64,000 nucleotides of DNA from Streptomyces microflavus (GCF_014650075.1 NZ_BMUG01000001.1:1087547-1151546); one strand, 5' to 3'; shown: positions 39,658-49,361, counted from the stretch's first letter. A program made the numbers and translations. The notes: generated from the letters alone by a model not told the origin.

Positions 39658-40473
39658 TTACGCCTTCAGCGCCTTGTCGACCGCCGCCGTGAAGTCGGCC
39701 GCCGTCATCGGGGCGTTGTCGCTGCCCTCGCTGGTGACCTTCTTGCCGTCCATCTTCAGCGTCGGCGTGCCCTGCACCCCGCTCTTGTCGAACGTCTTGG
39801 ACATCTTCATCGCCCAGGCGTCGTACGTACCGTCCTCGACGTCCTTCTGGAAGGCCTTGTTCCCCTTCAGCGCGTCCACCGAGTCGGCGACCTCGATGAG
39901 GAAGCTGTCCTTGGCGAACTTGTCCTCGCTCTCCTGCGGGTGGAACTTCGCGGAGTACAGCGCGGCCTTGTAGTCCATGAACGCCTCGGGGCTCACGTTC
40001 AGCGCGGCGCCGAGCGCGCTGAGGGCGTTCTTGGAGCCCTCACCGTTGTCGGTGTTGTCGATGAAGGTCGCACCGACGTACTTGACCTTGTACTTGCCGG
40101 CCTCGACGTCCTTCGCGACGGTCTCGCCGACGCCCTGCTCGAAGGTGGCGCAGACCGGGCAGCGGGAGTCCTCGTACAGCTCCAGGGTCTTCTTGGCGTC
40201 GGACTTGCCGATCACCACGGTGGTGCCGTCGGCGCCCGAGGTGTTCTTCGGCGCGCTGACGGTCTTCGCGTCGGCGGCGGCCTCCCAGGCGTCCGGCTTG
40301 TTCAGCTGCATCACGCCGTAGCTGATACCGCCGACGACGGCGAGGGCGGCGACCACCGAGACGGCGACGACGACCTGCTTGCGGGTCTTGTCCTTCTTGG
40401 CCTGGGCCTCGCGCTCGGCGCGCAGCCGGTCACGGGCCGCTGCCTTGTTCTGCTGGGTGTTGCGCTTGCTCAT
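39658..40473 (-). CDS. Membrane-anchored DsbA/thioredoxin-like protein
   Basis: A 271-residue protein. A charged cytoplasmic head (RDRLRAEREAQAKKDKTRK) precedes one membrane helix at about 32-53. An extracytoplasmic thioredoxin-fold domain follows with CPVC in YEDSRCPVCATFEQGV and the cis-Pro loop SGVQGTPTLKMDG. It should handle disulfides or haem/copper protein maturation outside the membrane. The ATG has GGAGAA upstream. It lies 62 bp after the small membrane protein gene, which may encode a redox partner. Confidence 0.92.
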   Translation of the reverse strand: MSKRNTQQNKAAARDRLRAEREAQAKKDKTRKQVVVAVSVVAALAVVGGISYGVMQLNKPDAWEAAADAKTVSAPKNTSGADGTTVVIGKSDAKKTLELYEDSRCPVCATFEQGVGETVAKDVEAGKYKVKYVGATFIDNTDNGEGSKNALSALGAALNVSPEAFMDYKAALYSAKFHPQESEDKFAKDSFLIEVADSVDALKGNKAFQKDVEDGTYDAWAMKMSKTFDKSGVQGTPTLKMDGKKVTSEGSDNAPMTAADFTAAVDKALKA

Positions 40474-40536
40474 GATCGTTCTCCGTGGATGCGTGGGGAG
40501 TGGAAGGGGTGCTGCTCGGCGTCGGCCGTCCTGCCC

Positions 40537-41283
40537 TCAGGCAGCGGCGTACGCGGTGAGCGGCGGCCCCCTCCGTCCCACGGAGTGCACGAGGAAGCGG
40601 GCCGGGAACAGCGGGTGCGCGCGCCCGGCGGCCCGGGGGAGACGCGCAGCGGACCGGAGGCCCCCGCCCACCACGGCGACCGCGGTGAGCAGTGGCCGGA
40701 ACGCCACCAGGGCCGCCGTGCGCAGCAGCCGCGCCAGTGCCGCCTCTCCGCGCCGCAGCCAGAGGGCGGCGAGCAGTCCGACGGTCACGTGGGCGGCGAG
40801 CAGCAGCCACGGCACGGCGGGTCCGGGCTGCGCCAGCAGGGCCGCCGCGCGGTCGCCCGCACCGGTCACCCCGGCGAGCGGGGTACCCACCGTGCCGACG
40901 CCCGCGAGCCGGGCCCCGGCCGCCCCGGCCTCGCCGCCCCCGCAGAGCACATCGAAGCCCACCGAGCGCAGGGGGCCCGCGATGGGGCCGCCGGCCGCCC
41001 CGTAACAGAGGTGCTGACCGGTGGTGAAGAGCGTGTCGGCGGCCAGCTCCAGCGGAACGAGCAGCCCCGCGATCGCGCCGAAGCCGCGCTCCCGGCCGGC
41101 CAGCGCGTACGCCACGGCGAAGACGACCGCCGCGAGCAGCGCGACCGCGGTCAGCGGCAGCGGGACCCCGGAGAGCAGCACATGGGACGCGGTGGACAGG
41201 ACGACGACGAGCGCGGTGAAAAGCGCCGCGCGCGCCACCCTGAGCTGCGTACCTGAGATGTCCATCGCCGGAAAGTGTGTCAT
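40537..41283 (-). CDS. Integral membrane protein of unknown function
   Basis: About 248 residues with four to five membrane helices: ALFTALVVVLSTASHVLLSG, LTAVALLAAVVFAVAYALAG, a GFGAIAGLLVPLELAADTLF segment, and PWLLLAAHVTVGLLAALWL. His in GQHLCYG and two Cys (HLCYG, VLCGGG) are the only polar features inside the membrane part. It starts ATGACACAC at 41283 or at the internal ATG 41265; no good ribosome site is seen. Co-transcription with the DsbA-like gene suggests a redox or metal role, which is inference only. Confidence 0.7.
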   Translation of the reverse strand: MTHFPAMDISGTQLRVARAALFTALVVVLSTASHVLLSGVPLPLTAVALLAAVVFAVAYALAGRERGFGAIAGLLVPLELAADTLFTTGQHLCYGAAGGPIAGPLRSVGFDVLCGGGEAGAAGARLAGVGTVGTPLAGVTGAGDRAAALLAQPGPAVPWLLLAAHVTVGLLAALWLRRGEAALARLLRTAALVAFRPLLTAVAVVGGGLRSAARLPRAAGRAHPLFPARFLVHSVGRRGPPLTAYAAA

Positions 41284-41345
41284 GTGCTGAGGTAGGAGGA
41301 CCTTAAAAGAGGCTGAGAGTCACAGTGCCCCCTCGGGCACGAGGC

Positions 41346-42671
41346 CTACAGACCCGGGATCCGGCCGTTGCGGAAGAGGTCCACGAAGATCTGGTGGTCC
41401 GCCCGCGCCCGGGCCCCGTAGCTGTGGGCGAAGTCGACCAGCAGCTCGCCGAAGCCCTCCTCGTCGGCCGCGATGGCCGCGTCGATCGCCCGCTCCGTGG
41501 AGAACGGCACCAGCGAGTGCCCGCTCTCGTCGTCCGCCGCCGCGTGCATGGTGGCGGTCGCCCGGCCCAGATCGGCGACGACCGCCGCGATCTCGTCCAC
41601 CTCGTCGATCTCGGACCAGTCCAGATCGACCGCGTACGGCGAGACCTCGGCGACCAGCTGGCCCGCGCCGTCCAGCTCGGTCCAGCCCAGCCACGGGTCG
41701 GCGTGCGCCTGGAGCGCGCGCTGCGAGATCACCGTGCGGTGCCCCTCGTGCTGGAAGTAGTCCCGCACGGCGGCGTCCGTGATGTGCCGGGAGACCGCCG
41801 GGGTCTGCGCCTGCTTGAGGTAGATCACCACATCGTTCTCCAGGGCGTCGCTGTTGCCCTCCAGAAGGATGTTGTACGAGGGCAGCCCGGCGGAGCCGAT
41901 GCCGATGCCCCGGCGGCCCACCACGTCCTTGACCCGGTAGGAGTCGGGGCGGGTCAGGCTCGACTCCGGCAGCGTCTCCAGATAGCCGTCGAACGCGGCC
42001 AGCACCTTGTACCGCGTGGCGGCGTCCAGGTCGATCGCGCCGCCGCCGTCCGCGAAGCGGCGCTCGAAGTCACGGATCACCGTCATCGAGTCCAGCAGCG
42101 AGAAGCGGGTCAGCGACCGGGCGGCGCGCAGCGCGTCCAGCAGCGGGCCGTCCGCCGTGTCCAGCGTGAAGGGCGGCACCTCGTCGTTCTTCGCGCCCGT
42201 CGCCAGCGCGTGGATCCGCTCCCGGTAGGCGGCGGCGAAGATCCGGACCAGGTCGGTGATCTGCTCGTCGCTCAGCGCCTTGGCGTACCCGATCAGCGCC
42301 ACGGAGGCGGCGAACCGCTTCAGGTCCCAGGTGAAGGGGCCCACGTACGCCTCGTCGAAGTCGTTGACGTTGAAGACGAGGCGGCCGTTGGCGTCCATGT
42401 AGGTGCCGAAATTCTCCGCGTGCAGATCACCGTGGATCCAGACCCGGCCGGTCCGCTCGTCCAGATACGGGCCGCCGCGCTGCTCGCGCTCCAGGTCGCT
42501 GTAGAACAGGCCGGCCGTGCCCCGGTAGAAGGCGAAGGCCGAGCCCGCCATCTTGCGGAACTTGACCCGGAAAGCGGCCGGATCGGCGGCCAGCAGCTCC
42601 CCGAAGGCGGTGTCGAAAACGGCGAGAATCTGCTCCCCGCGCTGCGCTGCGCCGGTCTGCGTTTCCGACAT
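41346..42671 (-). CDS. DUF2252 protein, kinase-like fold
   Basis: A 441-residue soluble protein of the DUF2252 family. FRKMAGSAFAFYRGTAGLFYSD is near residue 40, and VWIHGDLHAENFGTYMDANGRLVFNVNDFDEA near residues 80-112 resembles the catalytic HxD and metal-binding DFD of aminoglycoside/choline kinase folds. Function is unknown. The ATG is preceded by GCAGGAGG. It is divergent from dnaE. Confidence 0.88.
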   Translation of the reverse strand: MSETQTGAAQRGEQILAVFDTAFGELLAADPAAFRVKFRKMAGSAFAFYRGTAGLFYSDLEREQRGGPYLDERTGRVWIHGDLHAENFGTYMDANGRLVFNVNDFDEAYVGPFTWDLKRFAASVALIGYAKALSDEQITDLVRIFAAAYRERIHALATGAKNDEVPPFTLDTADGPLLDALRAARSLTRFSLLDSMTVIRDFERRFADGGGAIDLDAATRYKVLAAFDGYLETLPESSLTRPDSYRVKDVVGRRGIGIGSAGLPSYNILLEGNSDALENDVVIYLKQAQTPAVSRHITDAAVRDYFQHEGHRTVISQRALQAHADPWLGWTELDGAGQLVAEVSPYAVDLDWSEIDEVDEIAAVVADLGRATATMHAAADDESGHSLVPFSTERAIDAAIAADEEGFGELLVDFAHSYGARARADHQIFVDLFRNGRIPGL

Positions 42672-42885
42672 TTCTTGCTGCCTCCTGCGGTAGCCGGCGT
42701 GCCTGGCCGGGCTGGGGTCCGCTCGACTCCGAGCGTGACTGAGTGCATGACAAAACGGGCACGTGTCCCGCCTTCTCCAACGCTCGGCGGAAGCCGGGAG
42801 TGCCCGTCGTCCGACTCCATCACGTCGTAGACTTCCACGCTGTCCCCCCGTCCGTCATCGCCCGACTTCCCGGAGGCCCGACGCC

Positions 42886-45800
42886 GTGACCAAGCCGCCC
42901 TTCACGCACCTGCACGTTCACACCCAGTACTCGCTGCTGGACGGTGCGGCGCGGCTCAAGGACATGTTCGAGGCGTGCAACGAGATGGGCATGTCGCACA
43001 TCGCGATGACCGACCACGGCAACCTGCACGGGGCCTACGACTTCTTCCACTCGGCGACCAAGGCGGGCGTCACACCGATCATCGGCATCGAGGCGTACGT
43101 CGCCCCGGAGTCGCGCAAACACAAGCGCAAGGTGCAGTGGGGACAGCCGCACCAGAAGCGCGACGATGTGTCCGGATCCGGTGGGTACACCCACAAGACG
43201 ATCTGGGCGTCGAACAAGACCGGGCTGCACAACCTCTTCCGGCTCTCCTCGGACGCGTACGCCGAGGGCTGGCTCCAGAAGTGGCCCCGGATGGACAAGG
43301 AGACCATCTCCCAGTGGTCCGAGGGCCTGATCGCCTCCACCGGCTGCCCCTCGGGCGAGGTGCAGACCCGGCTGCGGCTCGGCCAGTTCGACGAGGCGGT
43401 GCAGGCGGCCTCCGACTACAAGGACATCTTCGGGGCGGACAAGTACTTCCTGGAGCTGATGGACCACGGCATCGAGATCGAGCGCCGGGTCCGCGACGGG
43501 CTGCTGGAGATCGGCAAGAAGCTGGACATCCCGCCGCTGGTCACCAACGACTCCCACTACACGTACGCCCACGAGGCGACCGCCCACGACGCCCTGCTCT
43601 GTATCCAGACCGGCAAGAACCTCTCCGACCCCGATCGCTTCCGCTTCGACGGCACGGGCTACTACCTGAAGACGACGGACGAGATGTACGCCGTCGACTC
43701 CTCCGACGCCTGGCAGCAGGGGTGCGCCAACACCCTCCTGGTCGCCCAGCAGATCGACACCACCGGCATGTTCGAGGCGAAGAACCTCATGCCGAAGTTC
43801 GAGATCCCGGACGGCTTCACGGAGATCACCTGGTTCCAGGAGGAAGTGCGCAAGGGCATGCAGCGCCGCTTCCCGAACGGTGTGCCCGACGACCGGCAGA
43901 AGCAGGTCGAGTACGAGATGGACATCATCATCCAGATGGGGTTCCCGGGATACTTCCTGGTCGTCGCGGACTTCATCATGTGGGCCAAGAACAACGGCAT
44001 CGCGGTCGGCCCCGGACGTGGTTCGGCGGCCGGTTCGATCGTGTCGTACGCGATGGGCATCACCGACCTCGACCCGATCGAGCACGGGCTGATCTTCGAG
44101 CGGTTCCTCAACCCCGAGCGCGTCTCCATGCCCGATGTCGACATCGACTTCGACGAGCGCCGGCGCGTCGAGGTGATCCGGTACGTGACCGAGAAGTACG
44201 GCGCCGACAAGGTCGCCATGATCGGCACCTACGGCAAGATCAAGGCGAAGAACGCCATCAAGGACTCGGCCCGGGTGCTGGGCTACCCGTACGCCATGGG
44301 CGACCGCCTCACCAAGGCCATGCCCGCCGACGTCCTCGGCAAGGGCATCGACCTCAACGGCATCACCGACCCCAAGCACCCGCGCTACAGCGAGGCGGGC
44401 GAGATCCGGGGGATGTACGAGAGCGAGCCGGACGTCAAGAAGGTCATCGACACCGCGAAGGGCGTCGAGGGCCTGGTCCGGCAGATGGGCGTGCACGCCG
44501 CCGGCGTCATCATGTCCAGCGAGCCGATCGTCGACCACGCACCCGTCTGGGTCCGGCACACCGACGGCGTCACCATCACGCAGTGGGACTACCCGCAGTG
44601 CGAGTCGCTCGGCCTGCTGAAGATGGACTTCCTCGGCCTGCGCAACCTGACGATCATGGACGACGCCATCAAGATGGTGAAGTCCAACAAGGGCATCGAC
44701 CTGGAGATGCTCTCCCTGCCGCTGGACGACCCCAAGACGTACGAACTGCTCTGCCGCGGTGACACGCTCGGCGTCTTCCAGTTCGACGGCGGGCCGATGC
44801 GCTCCCTGCTGCGCCAGATGCAGCCCGACAACTTCGAGGACATCTCCGCCGTCTCGGCCCTCTACCGGCCGGGCCCGATGGGCATGAACTCGCACACGAA
44901 CTACGCCGAGCGCAAGAACGGCCGCCAGGAGATCACTCCGATCCACCCGGAGCTGGAGGAGCCCCTCAAGGAGGTCCTCGGCCTCACCTACGGTCTGATC
45001 GTCTACCAGGAGCAGGTCCAGAAGGCCGCCCAGATCGTCGCCGGGTACTCCCTCGGCGAGGCCGACATCCTGCGCCGCGTGATGGGCAAGAAGAAGCCCG
45101 ACGAGCTGGCGAAGAACTTCGTGCTCTTCGAGGCCGGTGCCAAGAAGAACGGCTTCTCCGACGCCGCGATCAAGGCGCTGTGGGACGTGCTGGTCCCGTT
45201 CGCCGGGTACGCCTTCAACAAGGCGCACTCCTCCGCGTACGGCCTGGTCACCTACTGGACCGGCTACCTCAAGGCGAACTACCCCGCCGAGTACATGGCC
45301 GCCCTGCTGACCTCGGTCAAGGACGACAAGGACAAGTCCGCGGTCTACCTCAACGAGTGCCGCCGCATGGGCATCAAGGTACTGCCGCCCAACGTCAACG
45401 AGTCGCTGTCCAACTTCGCGGCCCAGGGCGACGACGTGATCCTCTTCGGCCTGACCGCCATCCGCAACGTCGGCCAGAACGTCGTGGACTCGATCATCCG
45501 GTCCCGCAAGGCCAAGGGGAAGTACAGCTCCTTCCCGGACTTCCTCGACAAGGTCGAGGCGGTCGTCTGCAACAAGCGCACCGTCGAATCACTGATCAAG
45601 GCCGGCGCCTTCGACGAGATGGGCCACACCCGCAAGGGCCTCGTCGCCCACCACGAGCCGATGATCGACAACGTGGTGCAGGTCAAGCGCAAGGAGGCCG
45701 AGGGGCAGTTCGACCTCTTCGGGGGCGGCGAGGAGGAGAGCGGCGAGCCGGGATTCGGGCTCGACGTGGAGTTCTCCGACCTGGAGTGGGAGAAGTCCTA

Positions 45801-46422
45801 CCTGCTCGCCCAGGAGCGGGAGATGCTCGGCCTGTACGTCTCCGACCACCCGCTGTTCGGTCTGGAGCACGTGCTGTCCGACAAGGCCGACTCCTCGATC
45901 TCCCAGCTCATGAGCGGGGACTACGGGGACGGCGCGATCGTCACCGTCGGCGGCATCATCTCCGGCCTCCAGCGCAAGATGACCAAGCAGGGCAACGCCT
46001 GGGCCATCGCCACCGTGGAGGACCTGGCGGGCTCCATCGAGTGCATGTTCTTCCCCGCCACGTACCAGCTGGTCTCCACCCAGCTCGTCGAGGACACCGT
46101 CGTCTTCGTCAAGGGGCGGCTCGACAAGCGCGAGGACGTGCCCCGGCTCGTCGCGATGGAGATGCAGGTGCCCGACATCTCCAACGCGGGGACCAACGCG
46201 CCCGTCATCCTCACCATCCCCACCGTGAAGATCACCCCGCCGATGGTCACCCGGCTCGGCGAGGTGCTCAGCCACCACCGGGGCGACACCGAGGTACGGA
46301 TCAAGCTCCAGGGCCCCCGCAAGACGACCGTCCTGCGGCTCGACCGGCACCGGGTCAAGGCGGATTCGGCCCTCTTCGGCGATCTGAAGGTGCTGCTCGG
46401 CCCGGCCTGCCTGGCCGGCTGA
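42886..46422 (+). CDS. dnaE: DNA polymerase III alpha subunit (replicative)
   Basis: A 1178-residue C-family polymerase. The N-terminal PHP domain begins FTHLHVHTQYSLLDG, and active-site aspartates are in MPDVDIDFDERRR near residue 420. GRGSAAGSIVSYAMGITDLDP and PYAFNKAHSSAYG-type blocks follow, then the OB-fold (ATVEDLAGSIECMFFPATYQ). This is the DnaE1 type used for chromosome replication. The GTG at 42886 has CGGAGG upstream. A 17-bp hairpin follows the gene. Confidence 0.97.
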   Translation: MTKPPFTHLHVHTQYSLLDGAARLKDMFEACNEMGMSHIAMTDHGNLHGAYDFFHSATKAGVTPIIGIEAYVAPESRKHKRKVQWGQPHQKRDDVSGSGGYTHKTIWASNKTGLHNLFRLSSDAYAEGWLQKWPRMDKETISQWSEGLIASTGCPSGEVQTRLRLGQFDEAVQAASDYKDIFGADKYFLELMDHGIEIERRVRDGLLEIGKKLDIPPLVTNDSHYTYAHEATAHDALLCIQTGKNLSDPDRFRFDGTGYYLKTTDEMYAVDSSDAWQQGCANTLLVAQQIDTTGMFEAKNLMPKFEIPDGFTEITWFQEEVRKGMQRRFPNGVPDDRQKQVEYEMDIIIQMGFPGYFLVVADFIMWAKNNGIAVGPGRGSAAGSIVSYAMGITDLDPIEHGLIFERFLNPERVSMPDVDIDFDERRRVEVIRYVTEKYGADKVAMIGTYGKIKAKNAIKDSARVLGYPYAMGDRLTKAMPADVLGKGIDLNGITDPKHPRYSEAGEIRGMYESEPDVKKVIDTAKGVEGLVRQMGVHAAGVIMSSEPIVDHAPVWVRHTDGVTITQWDYPQCESLGLLKMDFLGLRNLTIMDDAIKMVKSNKGIDLEMLSLPLDDPKTYELLCRGDTLGVFQFDGGPMRSLLRQMQPDNFEDISAVSALYRPGPMGMNSHTNYAERKNGRQEITPIHPELEEPLKEVLGLTYGLIVYQEQVQKAAQIVAGYSLGEADILRRVMGKKKPDELAKNFVLFEAGAKKNGFSDAAIKALWDVLVPFAGYAFNKAHSSAYGLVTYWTGYLKANYPAEYMAALLTSVKDDKDKSAVYLNECRRMGIKVLPPNVNESLSNFAAQGDDVILFGLTAIRNVGQNVVDSIIRSRKAKGKYSSFPDFLDKVEAVVCNKRTVESLIKAGAFDEMGHTRKGLVAHHEPMIDNVVQVKRKEAEGQFDLFGGGEEESGEPGFGLDVEFSDLEWEKSYLLAQEREMLGLYVSDHPLFGLEHVLSDKADSSISQLMSGDYGDGAIVTVGGIISGLQRKMTKQGNAWAIATVEDLAGSIECMFFPATYQLVSTQLVEDTVVFVKGRLDKREDVPRLVAMEMQVPDISNAGTNAPVILTIPTVKITPPMVTRLGEVLSHHRGDTEVRIKLQGPRKTTVLRLDRHRVKADSALFGDLKVLLGPACLAG

Positions 46423-46448
46423 GCCCCGGGGCGTACCTACGGAAACGA

Positions 46449-46487
46449 CGAGAGGGGCGTCCCGCCTGGTGCGGGACGCCCCTCTCG
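46449..46487. terminator. Terminator between convergent dnaE and the small-protein gene
   Basis: A perfect 17-bp stem (CGAGAGGGGCGTCCCGC and complement) around CTGGT. It sits 27 bp after the dnaE stop and 26 bp before the stop of the minus-strand small gene, so it can serve both. Confidence 0.88.
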
Positions 46488-46512
46488 TGCATGACCGCGA
46501 GCGGCCGACGCG

Positions 46513-46692
46513 TCAGTTGTGACCGAAGCGCCGCTGGTGCTTGCGCGCCACGTCCGACGGGCTGCCCTGGGACTGCGACTGCGGCTGGGTCTGCGACTCG
46601 AACGCCGTCGACTTCGCCTGCTCCGAACCACGCTCCGATTCGGACGCGCGATCGTGCTGGCTGCCCTGCTTGCGGTTCTTGTTCTTGGCCAT
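46513..46692 (-). CDS. Small hydrophilic protein (59 residues)
   Basis: Starts MAKNKNRKQGSQHDRASESE behind AGGAGG, runs through a Ser/Gln-rich middle (QTQPQSQSQGSP) and ends ARKHQRRFGHN. It lacks hydrophobic core residues, so it is probably disordered. The strong ribosome site and the terminator support it as a real gene. Similar short KNKNRK-type proteins are common in streptomycetes; function is unknown. Confidence 0.75.
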   Translation of the reverse strand: MAKNKNRKQGSQHDRASESERGSEQAKSTAFESQTQPQSQSQGSPSDVARKHQRRFGHN

Positions 46693-46991
46693 GGTGAATG
46701 CCTCCTGTGGGGAATCCTGGGGGGCCAGGACCGTTGCCAGACTCACATAGCGCCGCAAACAGTGCATGTTGGATCATTACCGTGCGTAGTGGTATCCGCG
46801 GTGACCCTGGCCTGTGCAGCCGCCCCAGACCTTTTCCAGCCCTTTCCCGATTCGCCACGCCGATGATCGAGTTCCGGCCGTTAACCCTTGCGTGGTCGGG
46901 CAGACTCGAAGGAAACCCTGGGTAAGCGGACCCGGCCATCGAGGGACGGGCCGCTGAACCGTTCCCGAATTCCTGGAAGAGGGTGGAACGC
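46693..46991. other. Divergent spacer
   Basis: About 300 bp separating the small-protein gene from the NYN gene. It holds the promoters for both directions. TTAACCC near 46880 is the most AT-rich spot. No ORF or structured element is convincing. Confidence 0.35.
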
Positions 46992-48248
46992 GTGGACCGT
47001 TGCGTCGTCCTGGTGGACGCCGGCTACTTGCTGGGCGCAGCCGCGAGCCTGCTGGCCGGAGAGCCCGCCCGGTCCCGCATCACCGTCGACCACGCGGCCC
47101 TCATCCAGGGGCTGCGCGAGAGGGCCGAAGCCGATACGCAGCAGCCGCTGCTGCGGATCTACTGGTTCGACGGCGCCCCCGACCGGGTACCCCAGCCCGA
47201 GCACCGCAGGCTCCGGGTGATGCCCCGGGTGACCGTACGGCTGGGAGCCCTGACCCGCAGCGACGGACGCTGGGCCCAGAAGGGCGTGGACGCCGCCATG
47301 CACGCCGAGCTCACCGAACTGGCCAGGAACCGGGCCTGCTCGGATGTGGTCCTGGTGACCGGCGACGGCGATCTGCTGCCCGGACTGATGTCCGCCAAGG
47401 AACACGGGGTCGCCGTCCACCTGTGGGCCGTCCAGGCCGCCGACGGCGACTACAACCAGTCCGAGGACCTCGTCGCCGAGGCGGACGAACGGCGCGTGCT
47501 CGACCGGGCCTGGATCACCAAGGCCGTACGGGCCAAGGACACCGGCGGCAGCTGCCCGCCGCCGCCCGCCCCGCGCCCCGAGATCGCCGCCATCCTCTCC
47601 GCCCCGCTGCCGGAGGCCGCCCTCGCAGCCTCCGCCGAACGCGCCTCCGAGGCCCAGGCCGCCGCCGCCCGCAACGGCCCCCCGGCGCCCCCCGACACCG
47701 GCCCCTCCGACGACACCCCGCCCGCACCCGGCCACAAGGGCGTCCCCACCCCCAAGGACCTCGCCGCACTCCGCGCCCACAGCACCCACCCGGACCGGAC
47801 GGCCGCCCAGGCCGCGCAGCCCGCCAACGCCACCCTGCGCTGGTCCTCCGACCGGGGCTGGGTGGAGCGCGGCGGCCCCCTCGGCGAGCCCGCCGAGACC
47901 GCCTCTCTGCCGACCCTCGCCCAGCTCACCAGCGCCGAACAGCGCTGGGCCGACCGGGAGGAGGACATCACCACCGTCGGCGGCGACCCCTTCGAAGTGG
48001 GCCAGGTCTTCGCCCGGCGCTGGATGGAACGGCTCCCGGAAACCGTCCACCTGCAGAAGCTCTCCACCATGTACCCGCGCATCCCGCACCGCATCGACGG
48101 CGAACTCCTGCGGTACGCGGCCCGCTTCGGACTCCTCGCCCACAAGGACGACCAGATCGACGAGCACGACCGCTACGCGATCCGGGCGGGATTCTGGCGC
48201 GAGATCGATGTGCGCGCGGCGGCCGAGCACGTACCGGCGGGGGAGTAG
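46992..48248 (+). CDS. NYN-domain (PIN-like) RNase with C-terminal winged-helix-like region
   Basis: About 418 residues. The N-terminal NYN domain has the acidic residues of PIN-like nucleases: VVLVDAGYLLG at the start, AQKGVDAAMHAELTELA near 95, and VVLVTGDGDLLPGLMSAKEHG near 120. A long Pro/Ala-rich linker (about 180-310) follows. A C-terminal helical domain (PFEVGQVFARRWMERLPETVHLQKL) could be an RNA-binding LOTUS-like fold, though I hold that weakly. The GTG at 46992 is better spaced from GGAAGAGG than the GTG at 46983. Confidence 0.82.
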   Translation: MDRCVVLVDAGYLLGAAASLLAGEPARSRITVDHAALIQGLRERAEADTQQPLLRIYWFDGAPDRVPQPEHRRLRVMPRVTVRLGALTRSDGRWAQKGVDAAMHAELTELARNRACSDVVLVTGDGDLLPGLMSAKEHGVAVHLWAVQAADGDYNQSEDLVAEADERRVLDRAWITKAVRAKDTGGSCPPPPAPRPEIAAILSAPLPEAALAASAERASEAQAAAARNGPPAPPDTGPSDDTPPAPGHKGVPTPKDLAALRAHSTHPDRTAAQAAQPANATLRWSSDRGWVERGGPLGEPAETASLPTLAQLTSAEQRWADREEDITTVGGDPFEVGQVFARRWMERLPETVHLQKLSTMYPRIPHRIDGELLRYAARFGLLAHKDDQIDEHDRYAIRAGFWREIDVRAAAEHVPAGE

Positions 48249-48335
48249 GGCTGTTTCCCGGACAGCGCCGGGCTCCGCGACGCATGGCGGCCCCGGACGC
48301 AAACCGGGGCGTGTGACCCCGTACCCTCGTACCTC

Positions 48336-49361
48336 GTGAGTACGGGCACAGCACAGGCGCAGAGCGACACCGGCACCGTGTGCGCGGTGCGTGACCTCGT
48401 CAAGACCTATCCCGCCGTCCGGGGCCGCCGAGGCGCACCCGCGACGCCCGAGGTGCGCGCCACCGACGGGATCAGCCTCGATGTCGAGCGCGGCGAGATC
48501 TTCGGCCTGCTCGGCCCCAACGGCGCCGGCAAGTCCACGCTGGTCCGCCAGCTCACCGGGCTGATGCGCCCCGACTCCGGCTCCGTCGAAGTCCTCGGCC
48601 ACGACCTCGTACGCCACCCCGAGCGGGCCTCCCGGCTGATCGGCTACCTCGGCCAGGAATCCACCGCCCTGGACGAACTGACGGTCTCCCTGGCCGCCGA
48701 GACCACCGGACGGCTGCGCGGGCTCCACGTCCGCGAGGCGCGCGCCGAACGCGACGCCGTACTGGAGGAGCTCGGCCTCACCGAACTGGCCGGGCGGCCC
48801 CTGAAGAAGCTGTCCGGCGGTCAGCGCAGGCTCGCCTGCTTCGCCGCCACGCTCGTCGGGGACCGGCCCGTGCTGGTCCTGGACGAGCCGACGACCGGCA
48901 TGGACCCGGTGGCCCGCAGGGCCGTCTGGGCCGCCGTCGACCGCCGCCGGGCGGAGCGCGGCGCCACCGTCCTGCTGGTCACCCACAATGTCATCGAGGC
49001 CGAGACCGTCCTCGACCGGGTCGCCGTCCTCGAACGCGGCCGGGTCATCGCCTGCGACACCCCCTCCGGGCTCAAGGAGAAGGTCGCCGGAGAGGTCCGC
49101 GTCGAGCTCATGTGGCGCGAGCGCGCGCCCCTGGACGTCCCGGAGGTCGCGGCGCTGCGCCCGTCCGCCCAGGAGTCCGGGCGGCGCTGGGTGCTGCGGC
49201 TGGGCCCCGACGAGGCCCGGGCCGCGGTCGCCGCGGTGACGGGCGGCGCGGCCTTCGCCGCGCTCGACGATTTCACCCTGGCCACACCCAGCCTGGAAGA
49301 TGTGTACCTGGCGCTCGGGGGAGACGCGGCCAATGCGACCAAGGGGCTGGTGAAGGCGTGA
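48336..49361 (+). CDS. ABC transporter ATP-binding protein (drug-export type)
   Basis: A 341-residue DrrA-like ATPase. Walker A GLLGPNGAGKSTLVRQLTG is near residue 65, signature KLSGGQRRLACFA near 160, and Walker B VLVLDEPTTGMDPVARR near 180. A C-terminal extension (about 245-341) is typical of two-component export systems. The GTG lies eight bases after TACCCT, a leaderless-type arrangement. The permease follows after a possible 36-codon ORF, with GTGA overlaps at both joints. Confidence 0.94.
   Translation: MSTGTAQAQSDTGTVCAVRDLVKTYPAVRGRRGAPATPEVRATDGISLDVERGEIFGLLGPNGAGKSTLVRQLTGLMRPDSGSVEVLGHDLVRHPERASRLIGYLGQESTALDELTVSLAAETTGRLRGLHVREARAERDAVLEELGLTELAGRPLKKLSGGQRRLACFAATLVGDRPVLVLDEPTTGMDPVARRAVWAAVDRRRAERGATVLLVTHNVIEAETVLDRVAVLERGRVIACDTPSGLKEKVAGEVRVELMWRERAPLDVPEVAALRPSAQESGRRWVLRLGPDEARAAVAAVTGGAAFAALDDFTLATPSLEDVYLALGGDAANATKGLVKA

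Noticed and set aside
42757..42769. GGGCACGTGTCCC, a near-palindrome around CACGTG upstream of dnaE
   Set aside because: Short GC-rich palindromes are common here, it is single, and I know of no factor binding it in this context.
42820..45228. An 802-codon open frame antisense to dnaE
   Set aside because: Val/Leu/Asp/Gly-rich composition with no domain, and dnaE motifs on the other strand are unambiguous.
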